64,000 bases of DNA, from the NCBI RefSeq assembly GCF_029051725.1, contig NZ_JAACFU010000011.1:62001-126000 (forward strand), in the 5' to 3' direction. Below are positions 37,448-46,559 of this stretch, one piece after another; within the stretch, counting starts at the first letter, position 1, and each line of letters begins with the position of its first letter. This stretch comes from Bradyrhizobium sp. CSS354. Its GTDB lineage: Bacteria; Pseudomonadota; Alphaproteobacteria; Rhizobiales; Xanthobacteraceae. Made by a program: the position numbers and the translations under genes. The notes under the pieces were generated by a model, which saw nothing but the letters and a program-made list of their open reading frames with translations, did not search any database and had not been told where the DNA came from.

Positions 37448-38425
37448 CTACTTCAGCACTCCGATTTCGCGGAAGTATTTTGCGGCGCCGGGATGGATCA
37501 ACTCCGGCTTCGGCGCGGCGGCGACGGTGTTCGCGGCCGTGGTCTCGCAGGCCTGGGCGAGCTGCTTGCAGAATGTCGGCTCGACACTGTGGAGCGTCTT
37601 CGCCAGCCGATAGGCGACATCGTCGGGCAGATCTTCGCGCGTCAGCACAAAGCTCCAGGAGCCGAGCGAGGCGATCGGCTCGGATTGGTTCGGGTAGCTG
37701 CCGGCGGGCACGGTGAGCGGCTTCAGGAACGCGTGCTTGGCGCGGATGCGCGCGATCTCCTCGGTGTCAGGCGCGATGAAGCGCGCGCCTGACGCGCTCG
37801 AGGCGACCGCGGCGAAGCCGGGCCAGCCGATGCCGGCGCCTCAGAGTGCTGCGACGCGGCCATCCTCGACCATCGCGGGGCCGTCGCCGGCGCGGTCGAG
37901 ATAGACGGCCTTGAAGTCCTCGTCCTGCTTCAAACCCAGACCATCCAGCACATAGCGCGCCAGGATCGGCAGGCCGGAGCCCTTGGCGCCGAACGCGACC
38001 GGCTGACCGACCAGATCGCGGATGGTCTTGTAGGGACTGTCCGCGCGCACCACGAACATGCCGGGATTGGAATAGATCGCCGTGAGAATTTTCAGCCGCA
38101 CCGGCGCGCGGCCGATGCCGGCGAAGGCTTCATAGGCCGGCTCGCCCGCCACCAACGCGAGATCGAGCTCGCCCTTCTCCAAGAGCGGAATGTTCTCGTT
38201 GCTGCCCTTGGTGTTGCGCGGGGCGATGATCACTTGCGGATCGGCCGCGTTCATCGCCTGCGCAAAGGCGTTGCCATAGAGCGGAAAGCCGCCGCCGGGC
38301 GTCGCGGTGCCCAAGCTGATCGTCAGGCTGGGTGTCGTGGTCGGAATGGCGTTGCCTCCGGTTTGAGCGGCGGCGGGGCTTGAAAGCAGCGCCGCGCCGA
38401 GAACAAGGGTGATCGCGAATCTCAT
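37448..38425 (-). pseudogene. TAXI-family TRAP solute-binding protein with in-frame stop
   Basis: The first 194 codons (signal peptide, then ISLGTATPGGGFPLYGNAFA and a long TAXI-type body) end at a TGA at 37841-37843. Reading continues in the same frame without shift for 131 more codons of family-like sequence (GAGIGWPGFAAVA, then SWSFVLTREDLPDDVAYRLA) to a stop at 37448. TGA is one base from TGG. So a single nonsense change, or a sequencing error, splits an otherwise complete 325-residue gene. No TRAP permease lies nearby. Confidence 0.85.
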
Positions 38426-38532
38426 GGTCGGTCCCGGAGGGGGCGCGTCAACATCGACTTGCGACGATGTAGGCAGCGCCCCGATTTTGTGAAAGCATGC
38501 AGCCCAACGACAATAGAACAATGGGAGGCGTC

Positions 38533-39507
38533 ATGTTGCGAATTTTGCGTAACAGTGTTTTCGGGCTGGTTTTCCTTTCAACGCTGTTGGGCGCCGCACC
38601 TCCCGCCTCCGCCGCTTATCCCGACCGTCCCGTGCACTGGCTGATCGGCTTTTCCGCCGGCGGCCCGGTCGACATCGTGGCGCGGATCATGGCGCAGTGG
38701 CTGACCGACCGCCTCGGCCAGCAATTCATCGTCGAGAACCGCACCGGCTCGGGCGGCAACATCGCGGCCGCTGCCGCGATCGCCTCACCGCCGGACGGCT
38801 ACACGCTGCTGTTCGTCGCGCCCAACAACGCGATCTCGACCTCGCTCTACAAGAAGCTGCCGTTCGACTTTTTGCGCGACACCGTGCCGGTCGCGAGCAT
38901 CATGCAGCTCACCAACATGCTGGTCGTCTCCAACGCGTTTCCCGCCAAGACGGTTCAGGAGTTCATCGACTACTGCAAGGCCAATCCCGGCAAGATCTCC
39001 TTTGCCTCCTCCGGCAACGGCACCTCGGTGCACATGTCGGCGGAGCTGTTCAAGGTGATGTCCAAGTGCGACATGGTGCACGTGCCCTATCGGGGATCTG
39101 CGATCGCGTTCCCCGACATCATCTCCAACAAGGTGCAGCTGATCTTCGACAACCTCCCCTCCGCGATGGAGCAGGCCAAGGGCGGCAATGTCCGCGCGCT
39201 CGGCGTCACCTCGCCGCAGCGCTGGCCGAGCGTGCCCGACGTGCCCGCGATCGCCGAGACGTTGCCCGGATTCGAATCGGTCGGCTTCTACGGCATCTCC
39301 GCGCCGAAGGGCACGCCGCAGGACGTGATCGAGACCCTCAACAAGGCCGTCAACGAGGCGCTGAAGGACCCGAAGCTGGTCGCGCGCCTCACCGAGACCG
39401 GCGGCATCCCCAAGCCGATGACGCCGGCCGAGTTCGGCAAGCTGGTCACCGGCGAGACCGAGAAGTGGCGCAAGGTGGTGGAGTTCGCCGGCGTGTCGGT
39501 GGACTAA
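38533..39507 (+). CDS. Bug-family tripartite tricarboxylate transporter binding protein
   Basis: 324 residues. Signal peptide (cleaved near ASA-AYP), then the Bug/TctC signature YPDRPVHWLIGFSAGGPVDI, VENRTGSGGNIAAAA and ISFASSGNGTSVHMSAELF. It captures carboxylates for TctAB-type permeases, which are not adjacent. The ATG at 38533 is preferred because GGGAGG lies just before it; ATGs at 38497 and 38521 are in frame but poorer. Confidence 0.88.
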   Translation: MLRILRNSVFGLVFLSTLLGAAPPASAAYPDRPVHWLIGFSAGGPVDIVARIMAQWLTDRLGQQFIVENRTGSGGNIAAAAAIASPPDGYTLLFVAPNNAISTSLYKKLPFDFLRDTVPVASIMQLTNMLVVSNAFPAKTVQEFIDYCKANPGKISFASSGNGTSVHMSAELFKVMSKCDMVHVPYRGSAIAFPDIISNKVQLIFDNLPSAMEQAKGGNVRALGVTSPQRWPSVPDVPAIAETLPGFESVGFYGISAPKGTPQDVIETLNKAVNEALKDPKLVARLTETGGIPKPMTPAEFGKLVTGETEKWRKVVEFAGVSVD

Positions 39508-39887
39508 CGTCGCGGAACTGCCGCGCGCCTGCAGCGCGCCAACGCGACATCGGAGGGGATCGGAAGACCCCCTCCCAACAAAATGTGCGAAAACAACCCC
39601 ATGCATAGTAGAAATAACGCGCAACTACAAGGGGTTACAGAATCGAAAAAACGAGCTCCCTGGCGCGATTGCCCGCGGCGGGGCGAAGGCTCGGCGAGGT
39701 GGGCTTGCGCCGTCGGGCAAAACAGGACTATAAGGGCATTATCGCGAATTTCGGTTATTCAAAAATACCAGACCTTGCCGCACCGGCGTTTCCATCCGCC
39801 GGTGCCAGCATTGCACCCCCGCCTCCGTCCCTGTAAACGAACCGCGCACCGTTGCCGGCCGCGCGTCCCGCGGGCCGTCTCGCGGCG
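39508..39887. other. gap before the tRNA gene
   Basis: 380 bases without a supported gene. The stretch around 39577-39640 resembles a dispersed intergenic sequence I remember from Bradyrhizobium genomes, but I cannot verify this. The last part is the promoter side of the tRNA. Confidence 0.35.
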
Positions 39888-39963
39888 GGGCCTGTAGCTC
39901 AATGGTTAGAGCCGGCCGCTCATAACGGTCTGGTTGCAGGTTCGAGTCCTGCCGGGCCCACCA
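39888..39963 (+). tRNA. tRNA with CAU anticodon, probably tRNA-Ile2
   Basis: A complete cloverleaf: acceptor GGGCCTG/CGGGCCC, D arm GCTC/GAGC, anticodon stem GGCCG/CGGTC with loop CTCATAA, T arm GCAGG-TTCGAGT-CCTGC, and encoded CCA. The CAU anticodon could be Met, but C4-G69 and C5-G68 pairs are the TilS identity of tRNA-Ile2 (lysidine-modified), and the body resembles Bacillus tRNA-Ile2. It marks the left edge of an accessory region. Confidence 0.9.
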
Positions 39964-40069
39964 GCAAATGTTGGACGCCATGGAAGTTTGGACTTGCGCC
40001 ACCCAGGCTGGACTCCGCGCCATGTATGTCTGGACTGGTGGAGCAAATACCCTGCCTCCACTCGTGCGT

Positions 40070-40117
40070 TTATGGTTAGAACTAGCCGCCCATAACAGCG
40101 GCGTTGCAGCTCGATTT
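40070..40117 (+). pseudogene. degenerate partial copy of the CAU tRNA
   Basis: Aligned without gaps to the tRNA 170 bases upstream, 29 of 40 bases match over 40071-40110 (TATGGTTAGA, GCCGC, CATAAC, GTTGCAG). It covers the D loop to the T arm but has lost stem pairing. It looks like the decayed remnant of a tRNA fragment carried by an integrated element. Confidence 0.6.
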
Positions 40118-40185
40118 CACGCATCCGTCGACGAAACATTATTCATGTGAGCCGGATGTGGCTTCCGACCACGCGTGGTGAGAAT

Positions 40186-42474
40186 CTAGTCTGCGCTGTC
40201 GCTTCGGAGCGAACCAAACATGTCGCGGACGCTGTCCTCGGAATGGCCGGACTCTCTCTGGCGATCACGATACTCGTCCATCATCTGGTCAGCTCGCTGC
40301 TCTTCGTAATCCGTGTACTCAGCGTATACCTCTTCCAGCCTCTCCAATTCCGGACTAACGTCCACGCCAAGGGTCGACGCGAATAGCTCATAGGCACCTC
40401 GAAGGCCGTTGAAGTCGTCCTCTTTGCGGCATTCGTCGATATCAGAGGCGATCTCGTATCTTGAGTTCTCGAACGCTGCCCGTAGCGCAGCTAGGTTCGC
40501 CGCGTTTCTAGGTTCTTCGAGGTCGAGCACGCTGACAATTTCACTGAGCTCAACAGACCTGCAGGAAACCTGCGCCTGCTTTAAGAGCTGTTCAATTAGC
40601 TCGTGCTCCAACGTTGGAGATTGTAGTGGTTCCCACGAGACGCGCTCAAGTGCGCGGAGAGCTTCGACACCATCGATGATCGAAATTTCACGGTCGCGCC
40701 AACTTGAGGACATATCACCCCCAAGCGACTTGGCGAGATCTAGCATATCCTTAGTCTTCATCGCATCTGCGAGAGGGACGATTGCGGCGAAGCGCGTTTC
40801 TTCGGTCCACTCTATCAGGAAGGTCCCATTCTGCAATTCGACCAGCCGATGCGATCTCGATGTGGCGCTTCGTATAGCAGCGGCAATGGATTCGCCGCCT
40901 TGGACGAGGGCTGCTCTAACCCCTTTGACGCCACTTTTGCTTATATTCCAGACTCGTTCGATTTGGCTGAAATCTACGGCGCCAACGACTAGGTCGACTG
41001 CGTTTTCCGGCGCCCTGCGAACGACTGCGTTGACCAAGTCGATGACCGAGGGATCAAGAACTTCGAAGGCGTTACCACCCGTCGGCCGGAGGAACGCGTT
41101 AGCGAGTTCGGCCATCGCGGTAGCCCAGTCTTCCGGCTTTCGTTGGAAGCCCCACCGCTTTGCACGTGCGTCGTGGAGCTTTTTGAAGGTCGGCTGGAGG
41201 ACTACGCCCTCCGCCTTGCCGCCGAGGCTGTAAAGTGTCAGCAACAGGGAGCGACCAGCGTCGCTAAGTTGATGGTCGTAGGCATGCAACCAGACCTCAG
41301 AGGGGTCCTTGAGCAAATTGCGAACAAAATCTCGGTACTCGCTCGGCGAAATAGCCTGAACTCGGCTGAAGCTCGACAGCCATTCGATCAAACGCGGATT
41401 AAACTTTGGGTGCCGGACGACTTCGAGATAAAAGTCGGATCGTAATAGAGCATCCTTGTAAGCGCCAGGCAGGTCGCTGAAATAGAGGTGATTGTACAGG
41501 ATTTGAGCCTTCTGGGCGAAGCTGTAGTCTCCAATCCGCAGGACGATCTTGTGGCCGTTGAGGCCGACTTGACGGAGTCGTTCCGACGCGGCGACGGCTT
41601 GCCCAAAGATGTGCTCGCGAGTGGTTAGCACCAGGCGGGCGTTCGGTGAGGCCCTAACCATTTCGATGAAGTCGGAAATGGCGCGGTCTTCGTTGCGAAG
41701 CAAACCGGATGCGCGATCGCCGAGGAAGGTTGCGCCCATAAAATCGTCAAAATAGAAGATTTGTGACTTACCGCGCTGAAAGAGTTTCTGTCCTTCGGCA
41801 AGATCGCGGCGGATCACCACCGGCTCCCAACCACGTTCAAGGTGCTTGTAAAGCAGCATGTTAGCCAGAGTCGTCTTTCCAACGCCCGGCGCCCCAGAGA
41901 TGATAACCACTCTGCTCCGGTCGAGGATATCGAGAGCGTTCGGATACGCGTCACTCTGCACGTTGCGCCGGATGGTGGCGTGAACCTTTTCGACCTGAAA
42001 CTCAGTCTGAGTAAGGATATCGCTGTGCAGCACACGGTCGAGGACCGCACGGCTAGCGAGCCAAAGCTTGTAGTGCCTCTGCTCAACCTCGCGATGCCTC
42101 CCGAGCAAGTTGTTCAACTCGTCCCGACCGAGTACGTCGCTACTGGCCAGTCCGCCGCCAAGGACCGCGGCGATTGCTTGCTTGTTGGCAGGCGAGAGGG
42201 GCACAGAGGTTACGAGTACATAGCGAGTCGGCTTTAGCGCTGGGATCTTGCCTGCCTCGACCTTGAGATCGCGTAGGAGGCCGGCCAGTCCCGTCCGGAC
42301 ATAGTGCTTCACCTGAACCACAAGATTATGCCCCCCACGGGCATATCGCAGGTCAATACCGCCATCGCGGCCGGTCTTGAAACTCTCAAGAACAACGCCC
42401 CAGTCCGCCTGGAGGAGATCCCGAACTAAGATTTCAAGGTCGTGAGGCGATAGTTGCTGAAAGTCGTACTGCAT
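40186..42474 (-). CDS. PD-(D/E)XK nuclease - STAND NTPase defence protein
   Basis: 762 residues. The first 130 residues form an Mrr-like restriction endonuclease fold with the active-site pattern Glu14, Asp41 (GRDGGID) and Gln54-x-Lys56 (VQVKHY). A P-loop NTPase follows (GAPGVGKTT at 194-202, Walker B IFYFDDF near 245, a TTREH sensor) of the nSTAND3 kind, then about 400 mostly helical residues that would act as sensor. Such proteins detect a phage component, oligomerise and unleash the nuclease. It is divergent from the SIR2/Argonaute operon, with lower GC than the core genes. The phage target is unknown. Confidence 0.85.
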   Translation of the reverse strand: MQYDFQQLSPHDLEILVRDLLQADWGVVLESFKTGRDGGIDLRYARGGHNLVVQVKHYVRTGLAGLLRDLKVEAGKIPALKPTRYVLVTSVPLSPANKQAIAAVLGGGLASSDVLGRDELNNLLGRHREVEQRHYKLWLASRAVLDRVLHSDILTQTEFQVEKVHATIRRNVQSDAYPNALDILDRSRVVIISGAPGVGKTTLANMLLYKHLERGWEPVVIRRDLAEGQKLFQRGKSQIFYFDDFMGATFLGDRASGLLRNEDRAISDFIEMVRASPNARLVLTTREHIFGQAVAASERLRQVGLNGHKIVLRIGDYSFAQKAQILYNHLYFSDLPGAYKDALLRSDFYLEVVRHPKFNPRLIEWLSSFSRVQAISPSEYRDFVRNLLKDPSEVWLHAYDHQLSDAGRSLLLTLYSLGGKAEGVVLQPTFKKLHDARAKRWGFQRKPEDWATAMAELANAFLRPTGGNAFEVLDPSVIDLVNAVVRRAPENAVDLVVGAVDFSQIERVWNISKSGVKGVRAALVQGGESIAAAIRSATSRSHRLVELQNGTFLIEWTEETRFAAIVPLADAMKTKDMLDLAKSLGGDMSSSWRDREISIIDGVEALRALERVSWEPLQSPTLEHELIEQLLKQAQVSCRSVELSEIVSVLDLEEPRNAANLAALRAAFENSRYEIASDIDECRKEDDFNGLRGAYELFASTLGVDVSPELERLEEVYAEYTDYEEQRADQMMDEYRDRQRESGHSEDSVRDMFGSLRSDSAD

Positions 42475-42854
42475 AGGGGAGGTACTCTAACGAGTCTCCA
42501 TTTGAACGTCACGGAAGGAAGCGCCGCTGCAAGCGCTCAACACCAGACCCCTGATTGACGCCTGCACTGAAAATAGCAAACACGCGGCTTAGCGAGAACA
42601 TCGCCATACAGGCCCCCTGACAACCCGACGAGTTCTTCACCGTCATTTTCTGCTATATTGCTCTGATTGAGAGTCGTTATTGTGCAATGCAACGTAAGGT
42701 CGACGGCTGGTGACGCCTCTTTTTTCTCTCTAAACCAATAGAATGAGCCGGAATGCTCTGGCTACGGTCCCCGACTTTACGGGACGAGACCGCGCCCAAA
42801 TATTGCCTTCTCAGTGTCTGTCAAAGGAACAACACCATCAGCTCTATTCCGATT
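42475..42854. promoter_or_regulatory. divergent promoter region between two defence genes
   Basis: About 380 bases (278 if the SIR2 gene starts at 42753). A/T-rich near 42640-42680, with a TATATT stretch that could be a -10 box for the plus-strand operon; no convincing -35 or operator dyad is visible. No small gene is supported. Confidence 0.4.
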
Positions 42855-44720
42855 ATGTCCGCCGCGCAGTTCGCGACCGCCTTCGCTCTCAGGCCAAACC
42901 TTGTGGCGTGGTTTCTCGGCGCCGGCGCATCGGCCGCATCAGGAATACCGACCGGCTACGCGATGATCCGCGATTTCAAGGCGCAGATCTTTTGTCGCCA
43001 GAACGGCATCTCGAAACGAGAAATCGACATTGCCGATCCGGTGTGGATCGAAAGAATCGACGCATTCTTCCAGCGGACATCGATCCTACCGCCAAATGGC
43101 GATCCGACCGAATATGCAGCCGCCTTCGAAGCGGTTTACCCGCAACCTCGACATCGCCGGCAGTATATTGATGACGCGATTTCTAAGGGCAAGCCCTGCT
43201 TCGGGCACAAGGTTCTCGGAAGCCTTATAGCGAACGGGAATGTCAATTGCGTTTTCACCACAAATTTCGACCCGCTGATTGAAGAGTCCGCTCTGTCTGC
43301 AAATGTTACTTTGGCAGTCACCGACCAAGTTCGTCCAACCGTTGCTGCGATAGATTCTTCCGACCGGGCGATGCGTTGTCTGAACGAATCCGACTGGCCA
43401 CTGGTCGCAAAGCTTCACGGGGATTACCAGTCGGTCTCCATCAAGAATACGGGATCAGAACTCGAGCAGCAGGACATCCGAATGCAGCGCGTGCTGGTAG
43501 AAGCCGGCAAGCGCTTTGGTATGATATTTGTCGGGTATAGCGGACGAGATGCCTCGATCATGGAGGCGCTGAACTCCATACTCACCGATCAATCGCCGTT
43601 TCCGAACGGTTTGTATTGGGTCACCTCCTCAGCGTCGCGGCTGTTGTCGGGAGCGACGGAATTCCTTGAAAAGGCGAAGCTTGCAGGCGTCGACGTTGCG
43701 ATCGTCGAGTGTGCCACCTTTGACGAGTTGTCCGCAGAAGTAGTTAAAACGGTCGCCCTTCCGACGATATTGCTCGATCGGGTGATGCTCGGCCGTGCTG
43801 CGCCGCGGCTAGTGCCCGTGAAGCTACCGACTGCAGAAGCACGTTCTTTCCCTGTCCTAAGGTATTCTGCTCTTCTGATCGAAGCAATGCCGCGCAGTGC
43901 CAGGCGAATGACGCTCGGGACACCCACCACGTCTGGCGCGGTTAGGGAGTTGCTCAAGGAAAAAAGCTGCAAGGCGACTATAGCAGCGAACGGCCGCGAG
44001 CTAGCTGTCTTCGGTAGAGATCAGGATGTCTTGGAAGCTCTGGCATCGCTCGGCGCGAAGTTAGGGGGAGAGGTGGCACTGGACCCTGTCGACGATAGCT
44101 GGGCACTGGGGCTCCTCTACGACGCGCTCGTAAAAGGCCTGGCGCGACGGCGGCCGCTTATTCCCAGATACAGGCGCTCTGGTCATTCAATAGTTGTTGC
44201 GGCGCCTCGCGATGGTGAGGATCCAGAGAGCGCACGCCAAAACGGGCTGGTGCTCAAGAGGCTGCGAAACGCCTACGGAAGTGCATTGACCGGGACCGTA
44301 CCGAAGCTCGGATTTCCCTACCAGGAAGGCGTCTTCCTGAAGTTAGACCAAGTCGACGGGCGCTGGTGGTGCGGTTTCGAACCTTTCACTTTCGTGCAGA
44401 TTCCGAAGCAAAATCTTCGCCTAAGCGACGATCCGGGCGATCCGAGCGCGCTCGACCCAGATCCAATCGGCGCTCCGCCGGATCGCAGAGGCGATCCGGT
44501 AGGCGACTGGCGCCGAGAACGGTGGGCACAGTGCTACAACAGAAACTGGGCGGGCATCATAGATGCCTGGGCGCAGCTTCTTACCAATGCCAGCGACAAG
44601 AAGAAGCGTGCCTTCGGGCTCGCGGACGGCACAGGGATCGACGCGGTGTTCGAAGTCGCACCGATCACCGGCTGGAGCCGGCCGGGCCATCACCACGTCT
44701 ATTTCGATAGGACGAAGTGA
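42855..44720 (+). CDS. SIR2-APAZ protein of a short Argonaute system
   Basis: 621 residues. The N-terminal half is a SIR2 domain with NAD-binding GAGASAASGIP (22-32), TTNFD (135-139), KLHGD (186-190) and FVGYSGRD; the C-terminal half (about 340-621) lacks catalytic motifs and fits the APAZ domain that pairs with short Argonautes. In known SPARSA systems the pair depletes NAD+ when the guide finds invader DNA, killing or stalling the cell. The ATG at 42855 starts the family sequence; one at 42753 is in frame. The stop TGA is directly followed by the Argonaute ATG. Confidence 0.9.
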   Translation: MSAAQFATAFALRPNLVAWFLGAGASAASGIPTGYAMIRDFKAQIFCRQNGISKREIDIADPVWIERIDAFFQRTSILPPNGDPTEYAAAFEAVYPQPRHRRQYIDDAISKGKPCFGHKVLGSLIANGNVNCVFTTNFDPLIEESALSANVTLAVTDQVRPTVAAIDSSDRAMRCLNESDWPLVAKLHGDYQSVSIKNTGSELEQQDIRMQRVLVEAGKRFGMIFVGYSGRDASIMEALNSILTDQSPFPNGLYWVTSSASRLLSGATEFLEKAKLAGVDVAIVECATFDELSAEVVKTVALPTILLDRVMLGRAAPRLVPVKLPTAEARSFPVLRYSALLIEAMPRSARRMTLGTPTTSGAVRELLKEKSCKATIAANGRELAVFGRDQDVLEALASLGAKLGGEVALDPVDDSWALGLLYDALVKGLARRRPLIPRYRRSGHSIVVAAPRDGEDPESARQNGLVLKRLRNAYGSALTGTVPKLGFPYQEGVFLKLDQVDGRWWCGFEPFTFVQIPKQNLRLSDDPGDPSALDPDPIGAPPDRRGDPVGDWRRERWAQCYNRNWAGIIDAWAQLLTNASDKKKRAFGLADGTGIDAVFEVAPITGWSRPGHHHVYFDRTK

Positions 44721-46172
44721 ATGAGCAATCCTGCCTTTGTGACGAAGCTCCCGCCGTTCACGCTTCTGGACGAACCTCTTCTGGCATTCTCGCCCTCCGA
44801 CCCCGCGCAGGTCGATGTCCACCCGCTCAGAGGCCTAGTAAATTTCGGTCCTTATTCGAAAGGATCGTTCGGAGGATACACGTCGCGCGTACGAATCGCG
44901 ACGGTAGGTCCGGAGAGTGCTTTCAAGCGTCGAGGCGAGCTCATGCTGTCGCTTCGTGAAACCCACCACCCTTCAGATCGTTCTGAATATGTTCCGGAGT
45001 ATCCAGGCTTCGAGACGCTTTTCCAGGTCGCACTTGAGGCCGCGCCGCGCGACGCGCACATCAAATGGCCCGATCTTCTGCACCTGCTGCCAGGCGAGGG
45101 CGACCCGCAAGCACGGCTTTTTCTTGCAATGGAGGCCGCGCTCCGACGGCTTGATACGGTGCGAAGCGCGTTTGACGTCGTGCTCGTCCATTTTCCCGAC
45201 AGCTGGAATCCTGCTACGCGCGGCAAGTTCTTCGATGCGCATGATGCGCTCAAGGCTCTTGGCGCGAAATACAATATCCCCACTCAGGTGCTCAACGATC
45301 GAGCGTTCACCTTCGCCCATAAGGCCTCCCTTGCGTGGCGCCTGGCGACTGCCTTGTATGTGAAGGCCGCGGGCACACCCTGGAAACTGGCACCGCTAAA
45401 AGGTGTACCAACAGATACCGCCTATATCGGGCTCGCTTATGCGCTCCGCGGCGATCAGCGAGACGCACACTATGTGACGTGCTGCTCACAAGTTTTCGAC
45501 ATGGACGGCGGCGGCATGCAGTTTGTCGCCTTCGAGGCGCGCGATCCGGTCGCCGACGTTGCCGAGGCTCGTAGAAATCCGTTTCTGAGCCGTGACGACA
45601 TGCGAGCGGTACTCGCCCGCAGTCTCGAGCTTTATCAAGGCCGCAATGGCGGCAACCTTCCTAAGCGGATGGTCATCCACAAGACTACCGCCTTTAAGGA
45701 CGGCGAAATCGAAGGGGCGTTCGATGCCTTATCCGGCGTACCGGAGATCGAGTGCATCGAGATCAGTTCGGCATCCTGCTGGCGTGGAGTTTGGTTGATC
45801 AAATCTGGCCAGCAGACCCCTCCCACAAGGCCGTCCGGCTATCCCGTGCCGCGCGGAACGATGGTAGTGAGATCGGGCAACTCCGCGCTCATATGGGTGG
45901 CGGGAAATGCTCCCGAGGTCTCGACCAAGGGCGACTATTATCAGGGAAAGAAGAGCATTCCGCGCCCGCTGCAGCTCATCCGTCATGCCGGCAGTGGCCC
46001 TCTTGAGCTAAGCGCTCATGAGGCGTTGGCGTTGACCAAGATGGATTGGAACAACGATGCGCTCTACGACCCCGTACCAGTGAGCATCCGCTACTCCCAA
46101 AAGCTGGCAAGGACGATTGCGAACGTCGCAGACTTGCCGAGAAATGTGTATCCGTATCGCCTCTTCATGTGA
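44721..46172 (+). CDS. short prokaryotic Argonaute (MID-PIWI)
   Basis: 483 residues, the usual size of short pAgos, with no PAZ or N domain. The MID region lies about 145-260 and PIWI about 260-483 (TAYIGLAYALRGD, KRMVIHKTTAF). The first PIWI catalytic Asp is replaced (YIGLAY), so it should not cut; it guides the SIR2-APAZ partner. It begins on the base after the SIR2 stop, implying strict co-translation and a 1:1 complex. Expected role: guide-directed recognition of invading DNA, triggering NAD+ loss. Confidence 0.9.
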   Translation: MSNPAFVTKLPPFTLLDEPLLAFSPSDPAQVDVHPLRGLVNFGPYSKGSFGGYTSRVRIATVGPESAFKRRGELMLSLRETHHPSDRSEYVPEYPGFETLFQVALEAAPRDAHIKWPDLLHLLPGEGDPQARLFLAMEAALRRLDTVRSAFDVVLVHFPDSWNPATRGKFFDAHDALKALGAKYNIPTQVLNDRAFTFAHKASLAWRLATALYVKAAGTPWKLAPLKGVPTDTAYIGLAYALRGDQRDAHYVTCCSQVFDMDGGGMQFVAFEARDPVADVAEARRNPFLSRDDMRAVLARSLELYQGRNGGNLPKRMVIHKTTAFKDGEIEGAFDALSGVPEIECIEISSASCWRGVWLIKSGQQTPPTRPSGYPVPRGTMVVRSGNSALIWVAGNAPEVSTKGDYYQGKKSIPRPLQLIRHAGSGPLELSAHEALALTKMDWNNDALYDPVPVSIRYSQKLARTIANVADLPRNVYPYRLFM

Positions 46173-46402
46173 GACCAATTGATAGGCCAAGAGAGCGGGC
46201 GCCCGCCCTAAGGGCTTCAGCTTTGCGCATCCTGATACGGTCGTTCGCGCGTCGACGCGAGGAGCAGAAGGAGTTGGAGATCCAATTAGAGGAGGCGTTC
46301 GAGTTCCTGATCCAGCACATTTCGCAGGATTACGGTGACAGTGCACTCATGAGTCCCACCGCTTTCGCGGATTCGATGGCTCACGAATTTAGTGCACCGT
46401 AA
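46169..46402 (+). CDS. possible small third gene of the Argonaute operon
   Basis: A 77-codon frame opens at a GTG that overlaps the Argonaute stop in the form GTGA, typical of coupled genes. Residues 14-55 are Arg/Glu-rich and helical (RREEQKELEIQLEEAFEF). No ribosome site and no known family. The last 25 codons consist of repeat sequence (see 46329-46401), so the original end may be lost. Could be a chance frame. Confidence 0.35.
   Translation: MRPIDRPRERAPALRASALRILIRSFARRREEQKELEIQLEEAFEFLIQHISQDYGDSALMSPTAFADSMAHEFSAP
46329..46401. repeat. short element with inverted ATTACGGTG...AGTGCAC ends
   Basis: GATTACGGTGACAGTGCACT at 46329 and the inverted AGTGCACCGTAAT at 46389 bracket about 40 bases. 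A further copy in inverted orientation lies at 48407. I recall near-identical sequences scattered in other proteobacterial genomes but cannot name the family. Confidence 0.6.
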
Positions 46403-46559
46403 TACTTGCGCCTTCACCAAATTTTCCGGTGGATCGGCTGATTTTGATGGTGCCAGACATGGTCAGGATCGCGACACTCCCCGTTGCGACACGCAATGTC
46501 CGCGAGCGCATCCGGCGGCGGATGTGTGGCGCGCTTCGGCCTCTCTCATTTCGGGACTG

